Source of the DNA: Mytilus edulis
Lineage: Eukaryota; Mollusca; Bivalvia; Mytilida; Mytilidae
Assembly: GCF_963676685.1 (NCBI RefSeq)
Contig: NC_092344.1
Span: 56,442,830 to 56,506,829, forward strand
Length of the DNA: 64,000 bases
Reading direction: 5' to 3'
The notes under the pieces were generated by a model that saw only the letters and a list, made by a program, of their open reading frames with translations, searched no databases and was not told where the DNA came from. A program made the position numbers and the translations under genes. Below, in pieces: positions 12,177-23,559 of this stretch. How positions within the stretch are numbered: position 1 is the first letter of the stretch; every line of letters starts with the position of its first letter.

Positions 12177-12860
12177 AAGTAATCAAAGCGCTGTAAGCAC
12201 TGTAGGCAGTTAACCAAAAACCAAGGCAAACATAATTACGAAAACTGTGGCAATGTTGCTTCAACATTTTTTAAAGATTTAAAAGAACAAACATTAAACA
12301 TTCATATATAATTGTACATTTATGTTCATTTAATGAATTAATTATTAAGGCAAATAATTCATATTTTATTAGGGTTTTCAATAGCAACGCACATGACCAC
12401 TCGTGGTCATGAGTCTTTCATGAGTCAGCAGTGGTACAAATTTGCAATGATTTCAGTTCTTCTAGTTGATCGTAATTGTTCGTATTAGTTGACTGTTAGT
12501 AGTTCAAGATGACTTTAGTACGAGCTTGTAAAAGTATGAATGGACTTGCTTCCCTGGAAAGCAAACTGAGTTTGTGTTGTACAGTACAAAAGTTATGAGA
12601 CACAAATCAGACAAATGTTTACTACTACAGGGATCAATGGTGAGGTCTGACTGACCTGTCCATAGTAAATGTAAACGACTCCCACCTTCACTCCAAATCA
12701 ACGATGTCTAAGTTTGGAATAAAATGACAGGTGTTAGGGTCTAGCAAAGTGATATGCATATGTGTCACATATGAGATTGACCTTGTATGTCATTCAATCT
12801 TTTCTGAAATGACAAACAGGAATGAATATGGTTTAGGCGTTGGTATCTCAATCTTTTGCA
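12177..12860. other. Spacer without recognised gene
   Basis: No coding frame with a recognisable motif; the frames here are short and unsupported. Confidence 0.5.
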
Positions 12861-12879
12861 AGTTTTAAAAACACACACA

Positions 12880-13690
12880 AGAGGGTGTGGGGTGACCCTA
12901 GGGACTACCCCTATTTTTCATTTGATTATTTATATTGTCCCATATATGAATATAATTATATGGTTTATGGGTGGGGATCTCGGCCGTTATCAAGTTTTCC
13001 AACAGGAGGGGTGGGGGACCCCAGTGACTTCCCCTATATTTCATTCGATTTGTTAAATTGTCCAATACATGAATATATATGGTTGAGGGTTGGGGATAAA
13101 GGAAATAAAGATATGAATGAATGAATGTTTCTAAGTTATCAAACAGGAGTGGGTAGGGTGACCTTAAGGACCCTCCCTATATTTCATTTGATTAGTGCTC
13201 ATACATGAATATATATGGTTTAATTTAAAGGTTGGGATCTCGACTCTTTCCAATTTCTCAATCAGGTGACTGCAGGGACTCTCCCTATATTTCATTTAAT
13301 TTAGAGTTGGGGATCCCAACTGTTTCAAAGTTCTTCAACATGAGGGGTAGGGTGACAACAGGGACTTCCCCTATATTTCATTTGATTTGTTATATAGTCT
13401 TATACATGAGTATATATGGTAAAGGGGTGATGATCTCGAATGTTTCCAAGTTCTCAAACAGGAGGGGGTACAGTGACCATAGGGACCCCCTTATAATTCA
13501 TTTGATTTGTAATATTGTCCCATACATAAATATATATATTGTTTAAGATTGTGAATCTCGACCATTATATATTCTCAAACAGAGTGGCCCCACGAACTCC
13601 ACCTATATTTCATATGATTTGTTATATTGTCCCATACATGAATATATATATATGGTTTAGGGGTGGGGATCTTGTCCTTTACCAAGTTTT
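12880..13690 (+). repeat. Tandem array of about 125-bp units
   Basis: Six to seven units carry ggggtagggtgacc, then aggga then cccctatatttcatttgat, then ttgtcccatacatgaatata and ggtggggatctcgacc. Unit starts are near 12883, 13010, 13150, 13262, 13342, 13466 and 13580. The array joins directly to a dispersed repeat A tail at 13690-13760. The frames running through it are by-products of the repeat. Confidence 0.75.
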
Positions 13691-13762
13691 GGTCATTTTT
13701 GTCTCTTGTGGATAGTTGTCTCATTGGCAATCATACCACATCTTTTTTATACATGTATATAA
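13690..13762 (+). repeat. 3' tail of dispersed repeat A
   Basis: Ends gtggatagttgtctcattgg then caatcataccacatct, identical in form to the tail at about 2255-2295. Confidence 0.75.
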
Positions 13763-14377
13763 GAAACTTCCAGCTATTTTAACTGACCTATCAAAATTGA
13801 GAAGGAAAAATTACCCCTTGAAATTGCAGTAATATGTTCAACTTGAAAAACATTTAACATGCATTACCAACATTTATCACTGATGAAAAAAAATTATACT
13901 GTTACCAGGAACATATATATTGTTAGATAAACTGTTCCCAGCTGTCACAATGTATTGGATTTTCACATTAAAATTGGTGTACAAAATATTTTCTGCTTTT
14001 TCTTTCTTTTTCATTTAAGTCTTTTGGTTTTTAATTCTAGTGTTTATATTTATTAACATGCATAGATGTATTTTGTAACCTGTCTGGATTTTTTTAGTAG
14101 CCAAATCCGGGATTACCCTCATCCGCTTCCGGAATCGGATCCGATATTGTAATCTCGTGGCAGCCATTTTGGTTTCAATGTTGTTTTTGACAGATAGTGA
14201 GATACGATTTTACTCGGATTTACACATTATTTATCGGCGATTTTATGTATAAAGCTAGCGGTAGAACAAATTGAACATGGCTGTCATGAATAGTAATGAT
14301 GAATATAAGTTTGAGATCGTTTATTAGGAAACTTTGGTAAAAATGTTTGCAAAGTTATTTTTTTATATTATTTCAAG

Positions 14378-14634
14378 GTCCGTCGGGCATGTCGTGCGTA
14401 GCTAGTAACAAAGTAGAAAGTCCGACGGCAAAAGTGGAAGGTCACAGACCTTGGACCACCGCTAATTTAAAACCCTGCGTCCAAATTGAAAAGATACGAA
14501 AATTTCGTCTTCTTTTAAATTCAAAATTGCCGCCAACAGTTGAACTTATATACGTAGTTGACTACGTTTTGTCGACAAACAATATTCCTACGACTTTTGC
14601 AATTTGGGAAATCTTAACTACTTGTCTTTAGAGA
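14378..14634 (+). CDS. Possible exon of unrecognised protein (weak)
   Basis: A frame of about 85 codons follows a plausible acceptor (atattatttcaag ending 14377) and ends with a stop at about 14632. The protein has no family motif I know; it includes GHRPWTTANLKPCVQIEK and PPTVELIYVVDYVLS. The sequence 14100-14330 upstream is less repetitive and more GC-rich than its surroundings, with ccgcttccggaatcggatcc and a cagccattttgg motif, and could be a promoter or first exon. It lies inside the giant insertion, so it would be cargo if real. This could equally be a chance frame. Confidence 0.2.
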
Positions 14635-14639
14635 TTTTC

Positions 14640-15528
14640 GGCGATTAGATATTTCATACATTTGTTCCTTGACATCTTAGCCAAAAGCTCAGAGGATAAT
14701 AAACTACATAAGGATTCCTAATCTGTAATCTGTAAACGAGTTTCTGCCAATCAAGGCACACCTCAAAATGTGCTCTACTTCCTATGTGCAACTTCAAAAC
14801 TTTTGGGAAAATCGACGATCATTTAAGGTTTTTCTGGTCATATTTTTTGTAATTCAGAATGAAAAGTATAAAAAAAACTGTCCAATAAGTTACAAATAAT
14901 ATAGTAGCCAGCTAAATTATAACAATGGCACGTACTTCAGCATTTATTGGGTAGCACACAAATCCAGAGTGCTCGCATAAGGCAGCTTAACTGCCTAAAA
15001 ATGAAGCTTTGCTGTAGTAAAATATAAACTTGCGTAGCAACAGATCAAAATGATTAGATCTATTCGTCAACTCCCCCCCCAAAAAAACCCATCAAATTAT
15101 TGTCCCCTTAAAACAAAACAACCATTACCATGGCAACCATAAAAGAACCATTGTAGTAAAGTTACAGATTGCATAACAATATACCCGGAGACAAATTATT
15201 TTAAGTGACACAGTTTTGATGGCAATATCCAGTGGCGGATTCAGTAATTTTCATGAGTGGGGCCCCGCTGACTGCCTAAGAGGGGCCTCGCTCCAGTCAA
15301 GCTTCGGTGATTCCCTTTAAAAGGAAGCAGGATTTTTTTCCCAAAAAGGGAGGCTGGACCCTCACCCCGAGTTGTAATAATAATATAATAAAACTCATTA
15401 GGATTAAACCAAATTTCAATAAGGCGCTCTACATAAAATATCAACTACATAAATGAATAATTTACTTATATACAAATGTAAACAATAGATCTAAATAAAC
15501 AAACTATAATTACAACAACAACCAGGTG
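14640..15528. other. Spacer without recognised gene
   Basis: Nothing beyond AT-rich sequence, a C-run near 15071 and a short GC-richer patch at 15230-15370 (gagtggggccccgctgac), which looks like a fragment of an interspersed repeat. Confidence 0.45.
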
Positions 15529-16490
15529 CTCCGCAGGGCACATGTGTATACGACCGCAGTGGTGCAACCCTGAACGGTTGGAGAAAATTTGGTCACAATA
15601 TTGAAGCTTCATACTGTCTGAATTTGGATTGTGATCGAATTTTTGTCATAATTAAAGGTTTTTGTCACAAAATAAATGTGGCCAGAGATCTAACAAATCT
15701 ACTATACAATACTGTGCAATTGAAGGCTTCTTCTTGAAACTTTTCAAAATTCGAATTTCGAAATTTTTTGAAAAAAAGGAATCCCTTAAAAAATTTAACC
15801 CCCCCTAAAAAAAACTTATTTGAAACCCCCTTTTTAAGCAATAACCCTTCAACTCAATCCCATCATTTCCCTTGTAGTATGGAACCTTGTATTACGATTT
15901 CAGAGAGATTCATTCACCTAAACAATTTTTGTTTGGAAACTAGAAACATGCTTCTTTTTTTGCCCTTTTTTGGCCCCACTAATTCCTACATATTTTGGAC
16001 AATTATTCAAAAACTTAATCCTAGCCTCCCCTTTGTTATGTGGAACATTGTGGTACAATTTTAGAGAAGTCAATACAATTACACACAATTTATTGTCTTG
16101 AAACTAGAAAAATGCTGGCTTTTGGTCCCTTTTTGGCCCTTTATTCCTAAACTTTTGACCCATAACCCCGTAAACGAATCCAAACCTTCTACTTGTGGGT
16201 TTAAACATTGTGGTACAATTTCAGAGCAAATGAAATACTTATACACAAGTTATTATCCTTACTAGAAAAATCCTTGTTTTGGCTTCTTATTCCAAAACGG
16301 TTGGACAACCATCCCCAAAATCGATCCCAACCTTCCTTTTGTGGTAGTGACCCTTTAGAAAAAAAAATCATTAAGATCTATTTTGTTAAACTAAAGAAAC
16401 TGTCCGGAAACCAATTGGGCTTCGGACGACGCAGACGACAACGACATCATACCATTATACAATCCAAAAAAATGTTTGAGGTCGTATAAA
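15529..16490 (+). mobile_element. Pearl-like element, 'GGTGCTCCGCAGG' family, copy 1
   Basis: It starts accaggtgctccgcaggg. Core units contain ttcagagagattcattcacc and cttttttggccccactaattc. It ends at a decayed terminal hairpin (tatacaatcc...ggtcgtata) at 16455-16488. The family recurs at 16558-17880 and 56089-57657, and a 5' stub (gatgctctgcaaggg) lies at 23301-23330. Confidence 0.75.
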
Positions 16491-17022
16491 AAACACCTAT
16501 AGTATAATTTTTTTATTTCACTGGATAATGAATTCCACGCTTTTGTGCCACTAAAAGAACCAGATGCTCCGCAGGGCGCAGCTTTATACGAAAACAAAAA
16601 CTCCCAAAATCAATCCCAACCTTCCTTTTGTCGTCATAAACCTTGTGTGAAAATTTCATAGATTTCTATTTTCTTATACTAAAGATATTGTGCAAAAACT
16701 AAGAAAAATGTTTGTTTTGGACCGTTTTTGGCCCCTAATTCCTAAACCGTTGGGACCAAAACTCTCAAAATTAATCCCAACCTTCTTTTTGTGGTCATAA
16801 ACCTTATGTTAAAAGACGTAGGTCCGGTAAGGGCCGATTTTGGCCTCAATTTTCAAGTTCATCTGACGAAATATTTTAGACACTTTTTAAACACTTAAGT
16901 GTCTATTTCAATTGATTCAATTAGTTTTTGTGAAAGATTTCAACTGATTAAGTCATTAAAAACGCTCTGATTCAAGCTTAAACATGAAAAATCTATCAAA
17001 TTCGCCAAAAATCGTCACTTTT

Positions 17023-17226
17023 CAGATGGTTTTGGTCAAAAATGAAAGTGGCCGCATCCGTGTTCATCCTCAACCTTTATATATAGTATGTATTATCATC
17101 AAATACAACTTACATTTCAATATTATGGATGAACACGAATGCGGCCACTTTCATTTTAGACCATCTTCGCTAGCCAAGGGTTACGAACCACTCCCGCTCT
17201 CTCGTAACCCTTGGCTAGCGAAGATG
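17023..17226. repeat. Two adjacent inverted repeats (foldback insertion)
   Basis: Outer pair: ATGAAAGTGGCCGCATCCG (about 17040) against an inverted copy at about 17130-17155, enclosing about 60 bp. Inner pair: a perfect 25-bp arm at 17162-17186 (CATCTTCGCTAGCCAAGG...) and its reverse complement at 17202-17226, with a 15-nt loop. Confidence 0.85.
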
Positions 17227-17563
17227 ATTTTAGACAGAAACCGTCTAAAATTTGTCTAAAATGCTGAAATTGTGAAGATTTCAGTAATTTAGCGTGACTT
17301 TATGATGCTAGTACCCGATATATGTGCATTGTATTGTCAAACACAGCCCATATTTATGTACCAGAATCATTCTACTTTCCAAAAAATGGCTTAACGATTA
17401 CATTATCACAATTTTGTAAAACTGCTATATTTTGGGGCCAAAAAGGAGTCTTACCGTACCTACTCCTTTAATAGAATTCTGTTTACTGAAAGTTCTTGTG
17501 CGAAAACCAAGAAAATGCTATTTTGGGCCCTTTTTGTCCCTAATTCCTAAACTGTTGGGACCT

Positions 17564-17702
17564 GGCCTCACGGTCATAAAACTTTCGAGCATGATTTTTG
17601 TACTTGGACTCGAAAATCAACCAATGAAATTGCTGGATTTCATGTTTCGAGCATGATTTTTGTGCTCCGAGCACTGAGCAAAGTTTTATGCCTTTAAGGC
17701 CA
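17564..17702. mobile_element. Small TIR element (about 139 bp)
   Basis: The ends are GGCCTCACGGTCATAAAAC and its imperfect inverse, gttttatgcctttaaggcc. The element sits between two parts of one pearl-like core unit (ctgttgggacc | agaactcccaaaa), so it is a later insertion. Two internal copies of cgagcatgatttttgt are present. Confidence 0.6.
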
Positions 17703-18124
17703 GAACTCCCAAAATCAATCCCAACCTTGCTTTTATGGTCATAAACCTTTTGTTTAAATTTCACATGTTTCTATTTACTTATACTTAAGTTAAAGTGCGA
17801 AAACACCAAATGTTTTCGGACGACGACGACGACGACGGCAACGTCATACCAATATACGACCGAGACCACAATTGTCTGTTCTTCTTCGCTTCGTTGTTCA
17901 CGAATATAGTCCCTAGTGTTTACTCGTTTAAACTAATATCAATTTGACATGTTACTTGTAACTTTTCTTTTCATTTAAAGTACCTAATACAATACCAAAG
18001 AGCTTCCAAAACTTAAAATTACTGGAATTTATTACAGCTTTGTGTTTATTAACTTAATTCTCTGGTTGGTGAGCTCTTTTGTGGCCGGTAACACAGTAGA
18101 GAGTAAAATCACAAAAATACTGAA

Positions 18125-18430
18125 CTTAAGGTCGTGATAACGTCGCTGTGAGATCGTAGCGCAATCTCTCCGAATAGAAACACGCTTTCGCTACGCTCTC
18201 GCAACGATTGTACAGCGACCTTTGCGATCTTATACGATCTTAATGCGCTTCCACTACGCTTCTACCACGACCTAATTTCGCCACGACCGCACCACGATTG
18301 TTTTGAACATGTTTAAAGATGGCCACGCTCTTCACGATCTTGAAGATCTCACCACAACCGTGGTACGACCTTACTGCGACCTACACGATCATCAAAATTT
18401 GCATTTTTTCCACAGATCGCAGTGCGATCG
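18125..18430. repeat. GATCGT-rich dispersed repeat, copy 1
   Basis: Dense in cgatct/acgacc motifs, with cagcgacctttgcgatctta, ttgaacatgtt and a terminal gtgcgatcgtggcttagtg. A second copy with the same order of motifs is at 25025-25320. Probably a non-autonomous DNA element; ends resembling ccacacta/tagtgtg are visible in copy 2. Confidence 0.65.
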
Positions 18431-18599
18431 TGGCTTAGTGGGACTGGGGTATAAGAGAAAACTCAATTCGGAACATCCATAATCACGTGGCTAAATCAAA
18501 TAACAAAACGCATCAATAAAAGGATAGACAAGAATTATCAATTTCCTATTTTGGTGTCTGTATGATCTATAAAATATATAACTTTCTCACTGAATGTAT

Positions 18600-20356
18600 A
18601 TGTTTCGGACCATATGAGTATTTGGACCATACGCGTATGGTCATGACCATATGGGTATATACTCATATGGTCCGACCATACGCGTATGGTCGGGGTAATT
18701 AACACTCTGTTACAGTTTACTTGTAATACTTCTAAACTCTTCATATGGTATGACCGTTCATTCAAAAGACGCTATCATATAGGTAATTTTATCGTTATCT
18801 ATAATACTAAAATTACGAGGTCCAATTTATCAGCCGTCATCACGTAAAAACGACGAATCAAAGAATTCAACTTTATATATAACTAATATAGTACAAAGGT
18901 GTAGATTAAAAATTACACCACTCCAGGCCCTTTTGTTTTCCACGTAATTAATATTGCCAATAATTAAGAAGTTCCGGGTCGAGTCCGATAATGATACCAA
19001 TAGTATATTCACCTGTTACCTATTACCTTATCTGTACGTTCCGCATCTGACAGGCGCACCAACAAACGGTGTATTCAGGATTAATATGCTATATACACGG
19101 GTCATAATTACAGGGTTGACACTACTAAATTGTCAAATTGTTACCTATTGTAGTATTTTAACCAGTAAGCCTTTCTAAGATAACAATACGAATACTAAAA
19201 ATCTGGACTAAAAATAAGGCGTATAGGGACAGTTTTCAATTTGTTAGCGGGCATGACGTAAAACAGCTACTTTATTTATAACTAATATAGAACAATTCGG
19301 TTGATTAAAAAATATTCTATTTCAGGACCTTTTGTTTTCCAAATAAATAATATTACCAATAATTGATAAGTTCCAGTTCGACGGGTTCAAACAGAAAGAT
19401 TTGAAAGCAGAGAAAACTGTATATCTTATAATCGGCATGACTTTATCAGATGACAATACTATTACTAAAATAAGGCTTGCGCATAGTTACATAACTTAAT
19501 TCAGTCACGGATCCGCGATATCACGGGTATGTTCTAGTATTATAATAAAAAGATAAGCTAAATAAAAATAAGAAGTTTCACATTGTTAATTTTACTTAAT
19601 TGTCAAATTTAAAGTAAACACATTTTATACCGATGGTCATTACCGATGGTCATAACCGATTTGTTATTACGAGTAAATGGCAATATGTCGACTAAAAAAT
19701 TAAATTCCAAAAATTTCTTAATGAACTGTTACATAAGAAGTCACTGGAAAGTAGCATACTATTAGTTTATTTAAGTTGTGTTGTAAAGATGGTGTATTGC
19801 AGTCAACCATTTTACGATATTTGAGATCTAGAGCTTCTTAAAAACACTGTAGACATCAGAATTGCCAAAGACCTCGGTATCACTGTACGCAGCTGCAAAA
19901 AAGGCCTGTTTTTCACTCGCAAACAAAATGTGTAAATGAAAAAGATCGTGCACAAAACTTGCAAATGCAAAAAAGCTATGATACCGTGTGGAAGTGAATG
20001 TCATCCAAGCCTACATGCACTAATGTAACTAGCGATGAAAACTAACTATGGCATCAATATTAAATTTTTACGTAGTTTTTTTTATTATAAAATTAAAAAA
20101 TTGTCATGTTTTAAACCATCACTGTTTTTTTATATAAAGTTCTTGTATTATTGAAACGTTTATAATGTAATTTGGAAAAATAAATATACCTATATGGTCC
20201 AAATACTCATATGGTCCGGCCCGTTAATAACCATACGAGTATTATACTCATATGGTCCGACCATACGCGTACGGTCGGACCATACGCGTATGGTCGGACC
20301 ATATGAGTATACGCCATGCGCGTATGGTCCAAATACTCATATGGTCCGGAACATAT
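18600..20356. mobile_element. Element with long inverted ends made of ATACGCGTAT/CATATG palindromes
   Basis: The left block (18603-18693) and right block (20193-20350) are inverted copies of one another, beginning tgtatatgtttcggaccat on the left. Each is itself a string of short palindromes such as GACCATACGCGTATGGTC and ACTCATATGG. The 1.5-kb interior contains an imperfect internal duplication (about 18800-19000 against 19195-19385; shared tataactaatatag and ccttttgttttcca) and a Cys-rich coding remnant near 19900-20025. Confidence 0.6.
19840..20028 (+). pseudogene. Remnant of a Cys-rich (CXC-like) protein tail
   Basis: One frame reads DIRIAKDLGITVRSCKK and then, after a stop, VHKTCKCKKAMIPCGSECH. 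The spacing CxCxKxxxxCxxxCH resembles the Cys-rich tails of metazoan CXC-type or repeat-derived proteins. The stop in the middle and the absence of an upstream frame indicate a decayed fragment. Family assignment is weak. Confidence 0.3.
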
Positions 20357-20648
20357 ACAAAGAGGGTAACCAAAGATTTTGCGACGATGCAAATATTAAA
20401 CTTTACAATATAAATAAATATCTTTAACCAACGAATTCAAATAGCAAAAGCTATGCAATTAACAAATATATACTTATATGCTTCATGTACATTATTTAAC
20501 AATGAAATACATAATTATGAAATTTGAAGTTTTACCAAGGGCGCTAATAATTAATTAATAACACTGTCTACCACACAGCATTTCGGGGACACTCCCTCTG
20601 GTATCATTCCCCCTCTTTTATAGCTGACTATGCGGGGGCTTTTTCTAA

Positions 20649-20885
20649 TTATTGGGGGCATTGTGATGACCTATAGTTGCTAATGTTTGTGTCATAGTCA
20701 CAGTCATCCTCATTGCTTCCCTCAATCTTTATTTTATCACCAATAGTTTCAACACCTAGTCTGATCAAGTCTTGATCAGTAAGGTGCTGAAAAGAGTCAT
20801 CTTCTATCCTATCATCTTTAAAAATTTTAATTTGAAAGATTTGTAGATTAAGTTCTACAAGAGCACGTTGTATAGCAGACGACAT
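20649..20885 (-). CDS. SAM-domain-like exon or small ORF
   Basis: The frame starts with ATG at 20885 on the minus strand (MSSAIQRALVELNLQ). Residues about 18-55 read FKDDRIEDDSFQHLTDQDLIRLGV followed by TIGDKIKI, the hallmark order of a sterile alpha motif: an acidic helix, 'f..Lt..dL..LGv', then 'G.r.kI'. After the domain the frame becomes acidic and low-complexity and enters dispersed repeat A sequence (about 20598-20690), so the native 3' continuation is lost or spliced away. SAM domains mediate protein-protein oligomerisation. It lies within the giant element and may be its cargo or part of another inserted element. No partner exon was recognised. Confidence 0.5.
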   Translation of the reverse strand: MSSAIQRALVELNLQIFQIKIFKDDRIEDDSFQHLTDQDLIRLGVETIGDKIKIEGSNEDDCDYDTNISNYRSSQCPQ

Positions 20886-21049
20886 GTTGCCAGTATGAAA
20901 ATAAACCCGAAAAAAATATACATGTTTTCGGTTATTTTCGGAAGTCTACCACCACCACATAATGAAAAAAAGCACTGAAAGTAATTGATTAACCACCTAG
21001 TATAATATTTTTTGAACCAAACATAAAACATTTTGACCACTGATCATAA

Positions 21050-22080
21050 AGTTGTTTGAACTGAACATAATATTTATTTTACTGAACATAATGATCAGTC
21101 TACAGAACATAATATTTATTTCACTCAACATAATGATAACAGTACTGATAATAAAGTGCTGCGCTTTAGCGCATGATACGCCCGTTGCTCTTTTAACTTG
21201 TTTTTAAAAGTGTTAGTTATTGTCCAAAAATTGGAAAATCCCCCATTTTTAAGAATAAAAATTCATAACACGGAAATGTAAAATCTTAAATTTATAAAAA
21301 TTGAAAGGGAGCTTACATCAATATATATAAACAATTCACCAAAGTCTCATGGACATTGGTGAAAGCCTTTTTGAGTTATTGTCCGAAGTGTTAAAAATCC
21401 CCCTTTTTTATGAATAAAGCCCCATAAATCCAAAACTTAAAATCTGAAATTTATAAAAATTGAAAGGGAGCTTGCTTACATCAATAGATATAAACAATTC
21501 ACCAAAGTTTCATGCACATTGGTGAAAGCGTTTTTGAGTTATTGTCCGAAGTGTGGACAACGGATCCCCTTTTTTATAAATAAAGCCCCATAAATCCAAA
21601 ACTTAAAATTTGAAATTAAAAAAAAACGAAAGGGAGCTTACGTCAATAGATATAAACAATTCACTTAAGTTTCATGGAAATTGGTGAAAGCGTTTTTGAG
21701 TTTTTGTCCGAAGTGTGGACGACGGACGGACAGACGGACGGACAACGGTATACCATAATACGTCCCGTCTAAAGACGGCGGGCGTATAAAAAGTGTGTTT
21801 GACCACTGAATATTTCGGTTTCTGTAATCAACATAATGAGAAATCTACATAATATAATAATATGTTGACAGAAGATATTTTCAAAAGTACTGAATATAAA
21901 GACAAAAGTATATTGATTAAAGTGCTGAATATAATACCAGATCTGCACAATATAATGATTATTCTACTGATCATTATGATGTTATTGCTCAACATAATTG
22001 TTATACTACTGAACCATGTGAACATAATAAAAAGGGCACTCATAATCGAGAAAATACGCTGAAAATAATTAAACTTTCAC
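21050..22080. repeat. Low-complexity ACATAAT array split by a pearl-like element
   Basis: Irregular repeats of ctgaacataatatttatt and relatives occupy 21050-21155 and resume at 21790-22080. The intervening 21157-21790 is a separate insertion. Confidence 0.65.
21157..21790 (+). mobile_element. Pearl-like element with about 165-bp tandem core, both ends visible
   Basis: The 5' end, tgcgctttagcgcatgatac then gcccgttgctc, has a small hairpin (GCGCTTTAGCGC) and carries ATACGCCCG, the inverse of the 3' end. Three core units follow (ttgagttattgtccgaagtg, ttgaaagggagcttac, aaacaattcaccaaag). It ends in gacggacagacggac and a terminal hairpin (tacgtcccgtctaaagacgg) at 21759-21786, then TAAAAA. An inverted relative lies at about 50010-50490. 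Confidence 0.75.
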
Positions 22081-22510
22081 AGCATATACTAAATATGAAC
22101 AACGAAAGACAGCTATCACAAATAGATTCTGGGTGTATCTGTGACTGGGAAATGTGTTGGTCTGGAACCACACACACACAATAAACAGTACGGACTCTGA
22201 CTCTGGGACTAGCTCTTGTAACAAAAGACGACTCTGGTTAGCGCAATGTATAATTTAATAAGTTCAGCATAGTAGAGTTGGGACTGCTCAGTGTAATACT
22301 AAATCCATTTTGCCACATCAAAATAGCAACATAGTTTATATAACAAACCAAAACTACTTGTACTTGACAAATATTTCTCTAAATGAGTGAGAAAATTCAA
22401 ATAAGGGATAACAGAAAAATTAACACATACATGTAGATAATAATTAACAATTATAGAACATACAGACTTATTTATGGGATTAAAGCCTTGGCTTGTCAAA
22501 TACGAATAAT

Positions 22511-22546
22511 CTGAGACTACTATAACACGTGTTATAGTAGTCTCAG
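22511..22546. repeat. Perfect 36-bp palindrome
   Basis: CTGAGACTACTATAACAC followed directly by its reverse complement; no loop. The centre is ACACGTGT, containing a CACGTG E-box. Confidence 0.9.
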
Positions 22547-22944
22547 GAATAATAGATCATTTTGAAGTAAAATGTCGCCATTTAAAAAAAAAACAAATTA
22601 AAACATGAAATTATATTAGCTTAATCTTCTAAACTTGACCTAAATCTTGCACAATAAAAATATCAAAATCCATAGTGAAATATTGCAAACATAACAAAAT
22701 CACTGGTTTTACAAAATCTTTAACAAAATGTCCAAAAAGTATCAAAATAAATTTTTGTCCATTTTTCCACTGTGACACAGCTATGGCGTTCCATATTCCT
22801 TGTCTGTCCTATTATATTCATATATGGTATTTGAAATGAAAATAAGCACAAAACCAGTCATTTTAACAATTAAGATCCTATCAAGGAACCCTTTTAAGGT
22901 GACTATATCAGAGACAAAAACAAAATGTATACAATAGATATAAA

Positions 22945-23200
22945 AAAAGAAGATGTGGTATGATTGCCAAATAGACAACTCTCCACAAGAGACCAAAATG
23001 ACAGAAATTACCAACAATAGGTCATCGCACGGCCGTCAACTATGAGCAAAGTCCATACCGCATAGTCAGCTATAAAACTTTAAAGGCCCCGGAATAACAA
23101 TGTAAAACGAGAAAACTAACGGCTAACTCATGTACAAAAAATGAACGAAAAACAAATTGAACACATAAACAAACAACCACTGAATAAGTATACAAGACGA
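22945..23200 (-). repeat. Dispersed repeat A, inverted
   Basis: Starts aagaagatgtggtatgattgc and runs through ccataccgcatagtcagc to aaacaaacaaccactgaa; the reverse of the 1930-2310 copy. Short tails of the same family also occur at 23528-23555. Confidence 0.8.
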
Positions 23201-23559
23201 AAAGAAAAGGACAGTACAAAATATGTTAAGAATCTAATCTAAAATAAAAATGAAATTATCCTCGTACAAAATAAATATTTATATATAAAAAAAAGGTGAC
23301 TAGATGCTCTGCAAGGGTAATTAGCATATTTCGAATTTTACTTAATATGTTTTTGACCAGCAATTTAAAAATAAATAAATACATATTTGAACAATAAAAA
23401 AAAGAATTTTTCATCATAGGATCGGGATATTGCAACTTGATAAAGGAATTCGAATGTGAAATGATGGTAGCTAACCACGGATCCAAGAAAAGACACGTAT
23501 TATATGTCAATAAACACGATATTAAAATAAGAAGATGTGGTATAATTTCCAATGAGATT

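Larger units (their letters stand above)
16558..17870 (+). mobile_element. Pearl-like element, 'GGTGCTCCGCAGG' family, copy 2, with nested insertions
   Basis: It starts accagatgctccgcagggcg. Core units with ctcccaaaatcaatcccaacc recur at 16600, 16760 and 17700. The array ends in cggacgacgacgacgacgacgg-type sequence and half of the terminal hairpin (atatacgaccgagacc); the right arm is missing. The copy contains a double-hairpin insertion around 17023-17226 and a small TIR insertion at 17564-17702. Confidence 0.65.

Noticed and set aside
12840-13546. Several frames of 94-104 codons
   Set aside because: Frames through the 125-bp tandem array.
16391-16597. Minus-strand frame containing TKAWNSLSSEIKKLYY, like the C-terminus of a LINE ORF2
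   Set aside because: Only about 30 residues resemble it, it overlaps a terminal hairpin of a pearl-like element, and no upstream reverse transcriptase was found.
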